Origin: an uncultured Anaerovibrio sp.
GTDB taxonomy: Bacteria > Bacillota > Negativicutes > Selenomonadales > Selenomonadaceae
Reading direction: 5' to 3'
Length of the DNA stretch: 63,333 bases
Assembly: GCA_934203205.1 (NCBI GenBank)
Contig: CAKPYV010000009.1
Coordinates: forward strand, 1 to 63,333
Part shown: positions 42,942 through 50,496 of the stretch, in pieces
Layout of the letters: each line of letters begins with the position of its first letter
Numbering within the stretch: position 1 is the stretch's first letter
The notes under the pieces: generated by a model
Seen by the model: only the letters and a program-made list of their open reading frames with translations
The model's database searches: none
What the model was told of the DNA's origin: nothing
Made by a program: the position numbers and the translations under genes

Positions 42942-43826
42942 TTATCTGCCTGTGGCCAAAATGGCATCAGTAATCCTGCACATTCTGCTAATAGGCAGTA
43001 CATCGTGCACCCGCATGATTTCACAGCCCTTGGTTATGCCCAGCACACAGGTAGCTCCTGTAGGCTCCATTCTATCTTCCACTGGCAAATCCAAGGTATT
43101 GCCAATAAAGCTCTTACGGCTGGTACCTAAAAGCAAGGGGTATCTATAGCCAGCAAACTTCTTCAGCTCCTGCAGACGGTTCATAACTTCCAGATTTCCC
43201 GCTACATCCTTGCCAAAGCCAATGCCAATGCCCGGGTCCAAAATAATATTTTCCTGCTTTACCCCGGCCTCACAGGCAATATCTATGCTCCGCTGAAAAA
43301 AAGCCCGCATACTGTCAATAATATCACCCTTGTACACCTTGGAATCCCGATTGTGCATAACCACCACAGGCAAATCATATTCAGCAGCCACCTTGGCCAT
43401 TTCTCCCGGCTCCTCTGCATATTGCAGGCCCCAGATATCATTCAGCATATGTACACCCTGCTCTGCCGCATAGGCTGCCGTCTCAGCCTTAAAGGTATCA
43501 ATGGACACAGGCACCGGACAGGCTGGCAGTACAGCCTCCAAGAACGGCTTTAACCGCTCTATCTCTTCCTTGGCCGACATGGTAACAAAGCCTGGACGGC
43601 TGGATTCTGCCCCAATATCAATAATATCAGCACCATTTACCACCATTTCCAGCATATGCTGAACAGCTCTATCTACACTGTTCCACTTGCCACCATCGGA
43701 AAAGGAATCCGGGGTTACGTTTAAAATCCCCATAATCAGAGTTTTCTTGCCAATAGTCAGCTTCTTGCCATCCGGCCAGCTATATTCTCTCTCCTCTGGA
43801 TACATAACCTGCTGATTTTTCTGCAT
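42942..43826 (-). CDS. folP: Dihydropteroate synthase
   Basis: A 294-residue TIM-barrel enzyme condensing the pterin pyrophosphate with p-aminobenzoate, the sulfonamide target. Motifs: MGILNVTPDSFSDGG near residue 32, DIGAESSRPG near 70, VSIDTFKAE near 107, LDPGIGIGFGKDV near 205 and LLGTSRKSFIG near 240. Complete. It lies between folE and folB. Confidence 0.96.
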   Translation of the reverse strand: MQKNQQVMYPEEREYSWPDGKKLTIGKKTLIMGILNVTPDSFSDGGKWNSVDRAVQHMLEMVVNGADIIDIGAESSRPGFVTMSAKEEIERLKPFLEAVLPACPVPVSIDTFKAETAAYAAEQGVHMLNDIWGLQYAEEPGEMAKVAAEYDLPVVVMHNRDSKVYKGDIIDSMRAFFQRSIDIACEAGVKQENIILDPGIGIGFGKDVAGNLEVMNRLQELKKFAGYRYPLLLGTSRKSFIGNTLDLPVEDRMEPTGATCVLGITKGCEIMRVHDVLPISRMCRITDAILATGR

Positions 43827-43874
43827 TTACGAGCCTCCCTTAATCAAATATCTTTCTCCGGCACAGATAGCTTA

Positions 43875-44441
43875 TTAGTTGTCCTGTCCCAACAGCATCC
43901 ATGCCTGATGATACAATTCACTATTCTCTGCAAAACAGCCCCGGCTGGCAGAGGTCAAGGTAGTGGTACCCTGAGCCATATCTCCCCGCATGGTCATACA
44001 CAGCTGCTGGGCCTCTACCACCACCAGCACCCCCTGAGCCTGAATACCATCTACAATACTCTGGGCAATCTGCTCCGTCAGCCGTTCCTGCAGCTGAGGG
44101 CGGTGGGAAAGCAATTCCACCAGCTTGGTAAACTTGCTAAACCCAGCCACCAGACCATTACCTGGCTTGTAAGCCAAGGATACTCGGCCAAAGAAAGGCA
44201 CCAAATGATGCTCGCACATGGAATAAAAGGGAATATCCTTTACCGCCACGATGCCATCATTTTCTGCTGGAAACAGCTCTCCCCAAATCCTACGGTTATC
44301 CTTGCCCAAGCCGTTAAACAGATAAGCATACATATCCGCCACCCGCTGAGGAGTTTTCTCCATATCCAGCTCAGTCAAATCCAGTCCCAGAGCCTCCAAA
44401 AAACTGCGGATAGCCTCTCCGGCCTTTTCCTTATCTACCAT
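43875..44441 (-). CDS. folE: GTP cyclohydrolase I
   Basis: A 188-residue enzyme opening GTP to dihydroneopterin triphosphate, the first step of folate synthesis. The zinc site is in YSMCEHHLVPFFGR near residue 97 with a second cysteine in QLCMTMRG near 165. The ATG of MVDKEKAGEAI is taken as start by comparison with the family. A GTG at 44453 overlaps the queA stop as GTGA and would add four residues; it may be the coupled start. Confidence 0.94.
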   Translation of the reverse strand: MVDKEKAGEAIRSFLEALGLDLTELDMEKTPQRVADMYAYLFNGLGKDNRRIWGELFPAENDGIVAVKDIPFYSMCEHHLVPFFGRVSLAYKPGNGLVAGFSKFTKLVELLSHRPQLQERLTEQIAQSIVDGIQAQGVLVVVEAQQLCMTMRGDMAQGTTTLTSASRGCFAENSELYHQAWMLLGQDN

Positions 44442-44449
44442 CTTGGTTA

Positions 44450-45547
44450 TCACTCCCCGCCGTCAATATGGGCCTGAGAAATTTCATCCTGGCTATTTCC
44501 CATTCTATCCTTTGCCAGAGCCTGCCTCTTAATCAGCATAGCATCACCAAAGGAGAAGAAACGATATTTTTCCTCTACTGCTGTCCTATAGGCATCCAGC
44601 ACAAATTCCCTGCCAGCAAAGGCACTAATCAGCATAATCAAAGTGGATTTTGGCAGATGGAAATTAGTCACAATACCATCCACCAGCTTGAACTCATAGC
44701 CAGGATAAATAAAAATCCCCGTCCAGCCAGATTTGCCACTGATTTTTCCTACCCCATCAGCAGCAGATTCCAAAGTACGGATAGAGGTAGTACCTACCGC
44801 AATAACCCTTTTGCCTGCAGCCTTGGTAGCCAAAATCAAATCCGCCACCTCCTGGCTAATGCTGTAATACTCCTTGTGCATAACATGGTCCTCGATATTC
44901 TCCACATTTACAGGACGGAAGGTGCCCAGTCCAACATGGAGAGTAACAAAGCCCAGATTTACACCATAGTCTTTCAGCTCCTGCAGCTGTTCCTTGGTAA
45001 AATGCAGACCAGCTGTAGGGGCAGCAGCCGAGCCCTGCTCCTTGGAATATACCGTCTGATACCGCTCCTTGTCTGCCAGCTTTTCGTGAATATATGGAGG
45101 CAAGGGAGTCTCTCCCAGTCTATCCAGAATCTCCTCAAAGATACCCTCATACTGGAATTTTACAATACGCCCGCCAAAATCCGTATGGTCAGTAACAGTG
45201 CAAGCCAGCTCATCACTAAATCTGATAACCTGCCCAATCTGAGCCTTACGGCCTGGCTTCACCAAAGTTTCCCAGGTATCCCCATCAATACGCCGCAGAA
45301 GGAAAACCTCCACCTTGCCGCCAGTACCATCACGCCAGCCCAGCAATCTAGCTGGCATAACTCTGGTATCATTCATAATCAGGGTATCCCCAGGCTCCAG
45401 ATATTCCTTCAAATCATAAAAATGTTTGTGCTCAATGGTTTTCTCCACTGGGTCCAGCACCATCATTCTGGATGAATTTCTTGGCTCCACCGGAGTCTGG
45501 GCAATAAGCTCCTCTGGCAGATGATAATCAAATTCTGATAATTGCAT
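44450..45547 (-). CDS. queA: tRNA preQ1(34) S-adenosylmethionine ribosyltransferase-isomerase
   Basis: A 365-residue queuosine enzyme adding the ribosyl part of SAM to preQ1 in tRNA. Typical segments: FDYHLPEELIAQTPVEPR near the start, NDTRVMPARLLGWR near 67, PTAGLHFTKEQL near 180, HVGLGTFRPV near 206 and FHLPKSTLIMLISAF near 302. The start is chosen by GGAG 6 bases upstream. queH, which completes queuosine, lies two genes upstream. Confidence 0.96.
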   Translation of the reverse strand: MQLSEFDYHLPEELIAQTPVEPRNSSRMMVLDPVEKTIEHKHFYDLKEYLEPGDTLIMNDTRVMPARLLGWRDGTGGKVEVFLLRRIDGDTWETLVKPGRKAQIGQVIRFSDELACTVTDHTDFGGRIVKFQYEGIFEEILDRLGETPLPPYIHEKLADKERYQTVYSKEQGSAAAPTAGLHFTKEQLQELKDYGVNLGFVTLHVGLGTFRPVNVENIEDHVMHKEYYSISQEVADLILATKAAGKRVIAVGTTSIRTLESAADGVGKISGKSGWTGIFIYPGYEFKLVDGIVTNFHLPKSTLIMLISAFAGREFVLDAYRTAVEEKYRFFSFGDAMLIKRQALAKDRMGNSQDEISQAHIDGGE

Positions 45548-45571
45548 TTCTATCTCCAAACTATCTAAAAA

Positions 45572-47002
45572 TTAATAAATTTCCTGAATAATTACATTGG
45601 TGTAATAATGATGCAGAATTACATCATAGCTTTCGCCAGCTGCCGCCATAGCATTGGCACCATATTGAGCCATGCCCAAGCCGTGGCCAAAGCCATGTCC
45701 CTCAAAAACCACATTATCCACACCCTGCAGCTTCATAATACCATCATTCATAGCTGCCGGCTTGGTATCAATGGTTTGACCATCTGAGGCAGTAACTTTT
45801 TTCTTTCCTTTAGCTGGCACCTGCACACTACGCTCTGTCCGCACATTAAACATAGCACTTTTCAGGCCAAAAATCCGTCTGGCCTGCTCTCCTGTAAGGG
45901 TTATCTCTCCATTAGTGCCGACAAACCTCACCCCATAGGCCCGGCCAGAGGCAGACCGGCCGGTAACAGATCCGCTGGAAGAGATAGGCACCAGAGCAAT
46001 ACTCTTGAGATTACCTACCTCCTTGCCAGCAGAAGCCAGCTGTTTTTCCACCTGCACCACAGTAAATTTGCTGGTCCAGTTGTGATAAGGTGACTTGCTG
46101 TCATCATCGGTTACAGAGCGGAGATAGGGCAGATAATTCCCCCACACATCCTCGCTGTTTTCCGTAGCACCACCGGAGGAAGCATGAAAAGCCGCATATA
46201 TAGGCTGATTATTATACTGCATTATCTGGCCATAGGTTTCATCTACAGCCTGATTGGTAGCGCTGGTTTCCGCAGCAGTACCGCTGTACACTTGACAATG
46301 ACTGGAACTGCACAAATCATAACCACTGCTGGCAGTATGTCCATTGCCCTTATTGTACAAAGCAAAGGTACGGGCTGCCACAGCCTGAGCCTTCAAGGCC
46401 TCTGGCTGCCAGCTAGGAGACATTTCAGAGGGCAGTACCCCCTTGGCATAATCCTCTAAGGAAACTATATTCAGCACCTGAATCCCACTGCCATCATAAA
46501 CCAGCCGCAGCTGCCCTCGATAGTTAGAGCCATTATAAACAACCTGCTGGCCCTCCCCGGTACGCAGGGTAATAATTCTGCTTGCCAGCTTTTCCCCATT
46601 TAGGTATACAGCTCCCCCAGAAATTTTCACCTCGGCAGAAACATTAGCCGGCATTTTTCCCAGCACCTTGCCTCCATTGCCATCCACCAGCTCAAAATCG
46701 CCGCTGGCAGATACCTTGACCGAAGAAAGACTCTCCCCCAGCATAACACTAAGCATGGTAACTGTGGTTTTCTTGCTTTTATCCAGCTTCTGTACACTTT
46801 TGCCATCCTTGGTGGTTACAGCACCACTGCCACCCTCCTGATTCTTCACATTCCAATCAGGAGTTTTAGGCGGGTTGTTGCCTGCCCCTGGACGAAGCAC
46901 ACCAATACCTGCGCTGGCCATCCCGGCATTAATGGTCAACAAAATCCCCAAGGAGCCTGCCACCAGTGCCGGCATATATTTTCTCAATATCTTCCCTAGC
47001 AT
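45572..47002 (-). CDS. SpoIID/LytB domain exported protein
   Basis: A 476-residue protein with an N-terminal signal or anchor helix (ALVAGSLGILLTINAGMASA) and a SpoIID domain. The core SLEDYAKGVLPSEMSP is near residue 182, followed by EALKAQAVAARTFALY, AFHASSGGATENSEDVWG near 275 and GHGFGHGLGMAQYGA near 440. SpoIID proteins are lytic transglycosylases that cleave peptidoglycan; in sporulators they act in engulfment. No other sporulation gene is in the window, so a general cell-wall role is equally likely. Confidence 0.9.
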   Translation of the reverse strand: MLGKILRKYMPALVAGSLGILLTINAGMASAGIGVLRPGAGNNPPKTPDWNVKNQEGGSGAVTTKDGKSVQKLDKSKKTTVTMLSVMLGESLSSVKVSASGDFELVDGNGGKVLGKMPANVSAEVKISGGAVYLNGEKLASRIITLRTGEGQQVVYNGSNYRGQLRLVYDGSGIQVLNIVSLEDYAKGVLPSEMSPSWQPEALKAQAVAARTFALYNKGNGHTASSGYDLCSSSHCQVYSGTAAETSATNQAVDETYGQIMQYNNQPIYAAFHASSGGATENSEDVWGNYLPYLRSVTDDDSKSPYHNWTSKFTVVQVEKQLASAGKEVGNLKSIALVPISSSGSVTGRSASGRAYGVRFVGTNGEITLTGEQARRIFGLKSAMFNVRTERSVQVPAKGKKKVTASDGQTIDTKPAAMNDGIMKLQGVDNVVFEGHGFGHGLGMAQYGANAMAAAGESYDVILHHYYTNVIIQEIY

Positions 47003-47016
47003 CCCTATACCGCCTT

Positions 47017-47634
47017 TCAGCTATTTATCCCCATCTGCTCTGCTTCCAATCTAGCCCGCTTCTTGGCCTTGTTAGCCTTTTTTCTCGCCTTGCGAATGGC
47101 CCTGCTATAGCGTTCCTCCTCACTAAATATACATCCACAGTAAGGCTGGCGATATAGCTCCAGCTCCTGGCTTATATCTATGCCCTCCTGCCAGCCAGGA
47201 CGGAAATCCTCATAGTAGAACTCCACCCCATATAGCTTGGCAAAATGCTCTGCTGTTTCCTTCATCAGCTCATGCTGCTGATAAATACTGTAAAACAAAG
47301 TAGAAGTAAAAGCATCAAAGCCCTGCTCCGCTGCAAATCTGGCAGTTTCCTCCAACCGCCAGGTATAGCACATACGACAGCGGCCATTTTCCACTGCTTC
47401 CGCCACCAAGGCCCGCCGAAGAAAATCCCTTAGGCGATAATTGTCATCATCATACATTTTCATATCCACCTTGACCGCAAATTCCCTGGCGGTCTTTAGG
47501 CGCATATCCCATTCCTTGTAGGGATGAATGTTGGGATTAAAGAAATACCCCACAGGCTCTATACCCTCCTGCCGCAGCTTTTTTACTGGGTAGCAGGAAC
47601 AAGGGCCGCAGCACATATGCAATAACAAATTCAT
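47017..47634 (-). CDS. queH: Epoxyqueuosine reductase QueH
   Basis: A 205-residue metalloenzyme reducing epoxyqueuosine to queuosine in tRNA, unrelated in sequence to QueG. Conserved cysteines: HMCCGPCSCYP near residue 7, GRCRMCYTWRLE near 86 and YCGCIFSEEERY near 163. The C-terminal 30 residues are Lys/Arg-rich and may bind tRNA. It lies 14 bases upstream of the SpoIID-like gene and shares the strand with queA. Confidence 0.94.
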   Translation of the reverse strand: MNLLLHMCCGPCSCYPVKKLRQEGIEPVGYFFNPNIHPYKEWDMRLKTAREFAVKVDMKMYDDDNYRLRDFLRRALVAEAVENGRCRMCYTWRLEETARFAAEQGFDAFTSTLFYSIYQQHELMKETAEHFAKLYGVEFYYEDFRPGWQEGIDISQELELYRQPYCGCIFSEEERYSRAIRKARKKANKAKKRARLEAEQMGINS

Positions 47635-47640
47635 TTATTC

Positions 47641-48666
47641 TCAAACCTCCGGATAAGGAACCCCCATATGCTCATAGCCAGCTCTAGTTACCACCCGCCC
47701 CTTTGGGGTACGGTTAATAAAGCCCTGCTGCAGCAAATAAGGCTCATAAACATCCTCTATGGTATCCCGTTCCTCGCTGGTGGCTGCCGCCAAAGTATCC
47801 AGGCCCACCGGCCCCCCAGCAAACTTACTGATCATAGTATCCAGCATCCGCCTGTCTGTATGATCAAGACCTATCTTGTCCACCTCCAGCCGTTGGAGAG
47901 AAGCATCCGCAATAGCATCTGTAATTACACCGTCACCAGTAATCTGGGCAAAATCCCTTACTCTCTTTAGCAATCTATTGGCAATACGAGGGGTACCTCT
48001 GGAACGGCGGGCAATCTCCCAGGCTCCCTTGTCCTCAATAGGAATCTGCAAAATCTCCGCTGCTCTTTTTACAATCAAAACCAAATCCTCTGGCTCATAG
48101 TATTCCAACCGGGAAATAACACCGAATCTATCCCGCAACGGCCCAGCCAGAGAGCCAGCCTTGGTGGTAGCCCCAATCAAGGTAAAGGGAGCCAAATCCA
48201 AGCGGATGGAGCGGGCACTAGGCCCCTTGCCAATAACAATATCCAGCGCAAAGTCCTCCATAGCAGAATAGAGAACCTCCTCCACATTCCGGGAAAGACG
48301 ATGGATTTCATCAATGAACAAAACATCCCTTTCCCCCAGATTGGTTAAAAGAGCCGCCAAATCCCCTGCATGGTTAATGGCAGGCCCAGAGGTTACGCGG
48401 AAATTCACCCCCAGCTCATTGGCAATAATCCCCGCCAAGGTAGTTTTACCCAAGCCAGGGGGGCCATAGAACAGCACATGATCCAAGGCATCCCCTCGGG
48501 ACATAGCCGCCTTGATAAAAATATCCAGATTATCCTTAACCTTCTTCTGGCCAATATATTCCCGCAAATGCTTTGGCCTCAGGCTGTATTGCCAATCATC
48601 CCCATTCTGGGCATTGGTATCCACCACCCGCTCCTGAGCAAAGTCACCGTAATTAATTTCCTCCAA
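47641..48666 (-). CDS. ruvB: Holliday junction branch migration helicase RuvB
   Basis: A 341-residue AAA+ motor. Walker A GPPGLGKTTLAG near residue 68, Walker B LFIDEIHRL near 114, sensor 1 GATTKAG near 163, arginine finger region RRSRGTPRIANRLLKR near 225, then a winged helix C-terminus (GFINRTPKGRVVTRAGYEH). It follows ruvA by 6 bases. No ruvC is visible in the window. Confidence 0.97.
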   Translation of the reverse strand: MEEINYGDFAQERVVDTNAQNGDDWQYSLRPKHLREYIGQKKVKDNLDIFIKAAMSRGDALDHVLFYGPPGLGKTTLAGIIANELGVNFRVTSGPAINHAGDLAALLTNLGERDVLFIDEIHRLSRNVEEVLYSAMEDFALDIVIGKGPSARSIRLDLAPFTLIGATTKAGSLAGPLRDRFGVISRLEYYEPEDLVLIVKRAAEILQIPIEDKGAWEIARRSRGTPRIANRLLKRVRDFAQITGDGVITDAIADASLQRLEVDKIGLDHTDRRMLDTMISKFAGGPVGLDTLAAATSEERDTIEDVYEPYLLQQGFINRTPKGRVVTRAGYEHMGVPYPEV

Positions 48667-48672
48667 CCTCTA

Positions 48673-49284
48673 TCACCTCCCTGACAATTCCTTCAAGGCA
48701 AATTTAATTACTGCCTGTACATCCTGATCTGCCTTTAGCTTGGTACATTTTTCCAAAACAGGAGCCAGCTGCTGAGGATTGTAGCCCAGACTCTGGAGAG
48801 CTGCCGCTGCCTCGGCTACAACCCCTTCCCCAATATCCGGCATACCAAAGAAATCCTCCAAGGTTTCCACCTCTCCGGCATCTGCAAAATGCAGCTTATC
48901 CTTCAGCTCCACAATCATTCTCTCCGCAGATTTTTTGCCAATTCCCGGCAGCTTGGTAAGCACCGAAGCCTGCTTTTTCTGGATGGCCTGACAAAGCTTC
49001 GCCGGAGTAATGGCACCAATAATTCCCAAGGCTACCTTGGGGCCAATACCGCTTACTGTAAGCAAAAGCTGAAACAGATCATATTCCTCCTGAGAATAAA
49101 AGCCATAAAGCTGAATGGCATCCTCCCTAACAGCCGTATGGGTAAACAGGGTTGCTTCCTCCCCCAAATGCAGCTGCTGGTGGGTATTGCCAGCAACATA
49201 TACACGATAGCCTACTCCATTGACATCCAGCAGGCAGATATCAGACAGCAGATAGGCCACTGTACCACGCAAAAATCCAATCAT
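48673..49284 (-). CDS. ruvA: Holliday junction branch migration protein RuvA
   Basis: A 203-residue junction-binding protein. MIGFLRGTVAYLLSDICLL starts the OB fold; helix-hairpin-helix motifs VSGIGPKVALGIIG (near 77) and LPGIGKKSAERMIVELKDK (near 112) follow, and the RuvB-binding domain III is at the C-terminus. The start is supported by GAGG 7 bases upstream. ruvA-ruvB form an operon with queH downstream. Confidence 0.96.
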   Translation of the reverse strand: MIGFLRGTVAYLLSDICLLDVNGVGYRVYVAGNTHQQLHLGEEATLFTHTAVREDAIQLYGFYSQEEYDLFQLLLTVSGIGPKVALGIIGAITPAKLCQAIQKKQASVLTKLPGIGKKSAERMIVELKDKLHFADAGEVETLEDFFGMPDIGEGVVAEAAAALQSLGYNPQQLAPVLEKCTKLKADQDVQAVIKFALKELSGR

Positions 49285-49349
49285 CTTACTACCTCTAACA
49301 AACAAACTATATCATCTAATTGTATCATTACCAGACTTCTATTTCAATA

Positions 49350-49389
49350 TAAAAGATAGTATACGGCCTAATCAGGCCATATACTATCT
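49350..49389 (-). terminator. Terminator hairpin between small RNA copy 2 and ruvA
   Basis: AGATAGTATA-GGCCT with AGGCC-TATACTATCT forms an almost perfect 16-base-pair stem; on the minus strand it is followed by TTTTATATTG. It would stop leftward transcripts from the toxin/immunity operon before ruvA. Confidence 0.65.
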
Positions 49390-49449
49390 CAGAATGTAGA
49401 GATGGAATACATCGGACACCTCGTTATATCTTTCTTTTTTCTTCAGGAC

Positions 49450-49478
49450 TTGCAATTAACATCCCTGAAAGGTATAAT
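49450..49478 (+). promoter_or_regulatory. Promoter of small RNA copy 2
   Basis: TTGCAA and TATAAT separated by exactly 17 bases, identical in both boxes and spacing to copy 1. Confidence 0.7.
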
Positions 49479-49483
49479 AAAAA

Positions 49484-49576
49484 TAAGAGGAGCACCGATA
49501 GACGGTTGCCCCGTAACGTAAGTGAACATTCATTGAGAAAGTCCGCCAGGTTTGGAAGCTCTAGGCGGATTTTCTT
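49484..49576 (+). ncRNA. Candidate small RNA, copy 2
   Basis: A roughly 92-nt predicted transcript ending at a terminator with stem TCCGCC/GGCGGA and TTTTCTT tail. The 5' stem GGAGCACC/GGTTGCCCC is identical to copy 1 but the 7-nt loop is GATAGAC instead of AGTAAAC. The middle 35 bases differ between copies. About 18 bases past the terminator (TTATGCCTT-A/G-ATTGC) are again conserved, so the duplicated unit is longer than the RNA. It lies in the 373-base gap between ruvA and the immunity gene and reads opposite to its neighbours. Confidence 0.55.
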
Positions 49577-49657
49577 ATGCCTTGATTGCCACAAATTTTT
49601 GAAAAAAGAGACCGCCAGCTAATTCCTTAGCCTTGCAGTCCCTGTTCAATCATATTC

Positions 49658-49918
49658 TCAATTTAAATAAGCCTTTAACTCTGGATAATCATAGGCCAGC
49701 TCTTTCAATACATATCTGCAAGCCACAGCCTCATCCTCAAAATGCTTTTCCTCAATAGTTTGCATCCGCTCTATGGTTCGAACCCGATAGCCTCCATCAG
49801 CCTTATCCAGAGCAGTATATACCTCCCCTACCATTTGCCTGTGCTCCATCAGACTATAAAAAGAGGTATCCACATGGTGCTTGGTTAATATCTTCCTTAG
49901 CTCCTGAACTGTCATCAT
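49658..49918 (-). CDS. Probable immunity protein for the TNT toxin
   Basis: An 86-residue soluble protein with no signal peptide. The pattern HHVDTSFYSL then E-V near residue 32, YRVRTIERM near 45, F-x-DE-x-VACRYVLKELA near 60-75 resembles small proteins I associate with TNT toxin genes, but the match is from memory. Its ATG overlaps the toxin stop as ATGA, the classic coupling of toxin and immunity genes. It is probably cytoplasmic and neutralises toxin inside the cell. It has no other recognisable domain. Confidence 0.65.
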   Translation of the reverse strand: MMTVQELRKILTKHHVDTSFYSLMEHRQMVGEVYTALDKADGGYRVRTIERMQTIEEKHFEDEAVACRYVLKELAYDYPELKAYLN

Positions 49919-50436
49919 ATCACCTGCAAATATTCATCAAATTCAGCAAAAACCTCATTGGAGATTTTGTACTGAACACCCCCTCCTGGCTGACCAAACC
50001 AAGGTGCAATAATTGCCTTTTCTGCCGGCATATCCTTTTTAAGACGATATTTGTGATACTGGCTCACATCCGTGGTTCTAGGCAAGGACCGCTGAGCAAA
50101 GGTATCCTCCTCGTTGCCGAAGTAACTGCCCTTAACACGGCCATATCTGGTAAGAATAGTACCTGCCTTTAGCACTACCGGCTCCGGTGTGCCCAGCGCA
50201 CCATCATTAGGTGGATATATAGGCTCCCCATAGCGGGAATAATACCTATCCTCTCCCTGCAATCCCGGCACATACTCCAAGCCCAGCTCCTTGGCCCGCT
50301 GAGCCAGCATTTCATCTGTAGGGCCATTCTCCACAGCAGCACACTCTGCTGACTCCTCATTGGCGTGACACACTGTAGCAAATACAGCCGTAACCAGCAG
50401 CATAAACGCCAACAACAGGGTAGACACTCTTTTCAT
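49915..50436 (-). CDS. Secreted TNT-domain protein (predicted NAD+ glycohydrolase toxin)
   Basis: A 173-residue protein with a Sec signal peptide (STLLLAFMLLVTAVFATVCHA, last residues before NEES) and a TNT domain. Diagnostic blocks: YPPNDGALG near residue 84, KAGTILTRYGRVKGSYFG near 100, FAQRSLPR near 122 and APWFGQPGGGVQY near 150. The TNT domain of Mycobacterium tuberculosis CpnT hydrolyses NAD+. AAAGGAG lies 7 bases before the ATG; the longer ORF lacks a site. The next gene overlaps by 4 bases and probably gives immunity. Unlike most polymorphic toxins it has no delivery domain, only the signal peptide. Confidence 0.85.
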   Translation of the reverse strand: MKRVSTLLLAFMLLVTAVFATVCHANEESAECAAVENGPTDEMLAQRAKELGLEYVPGLQGEDRYYSRYGEPIYPPNDGALGTPEPVVLKAGTILTRYGRVKGSYFGNEEDTFAQRSLPRTTDVSQYHKYRLKKDMPAEKAIIAPWFGQPGGGVQYKISNEVFAEFDEYLQVI

Positions 50437-50496
50437 AAAACCGCTCCTTTCTGACATTAACATCTTGCCATTAAATCTATTTTCAAACCATGTATT

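Noticed and set aside
49350..49389. Long inverted repeat as a CRISPR or transposon end
   Set aside because: It occurs once, has no spacers, and its minus-strand T-run fits a terminator.
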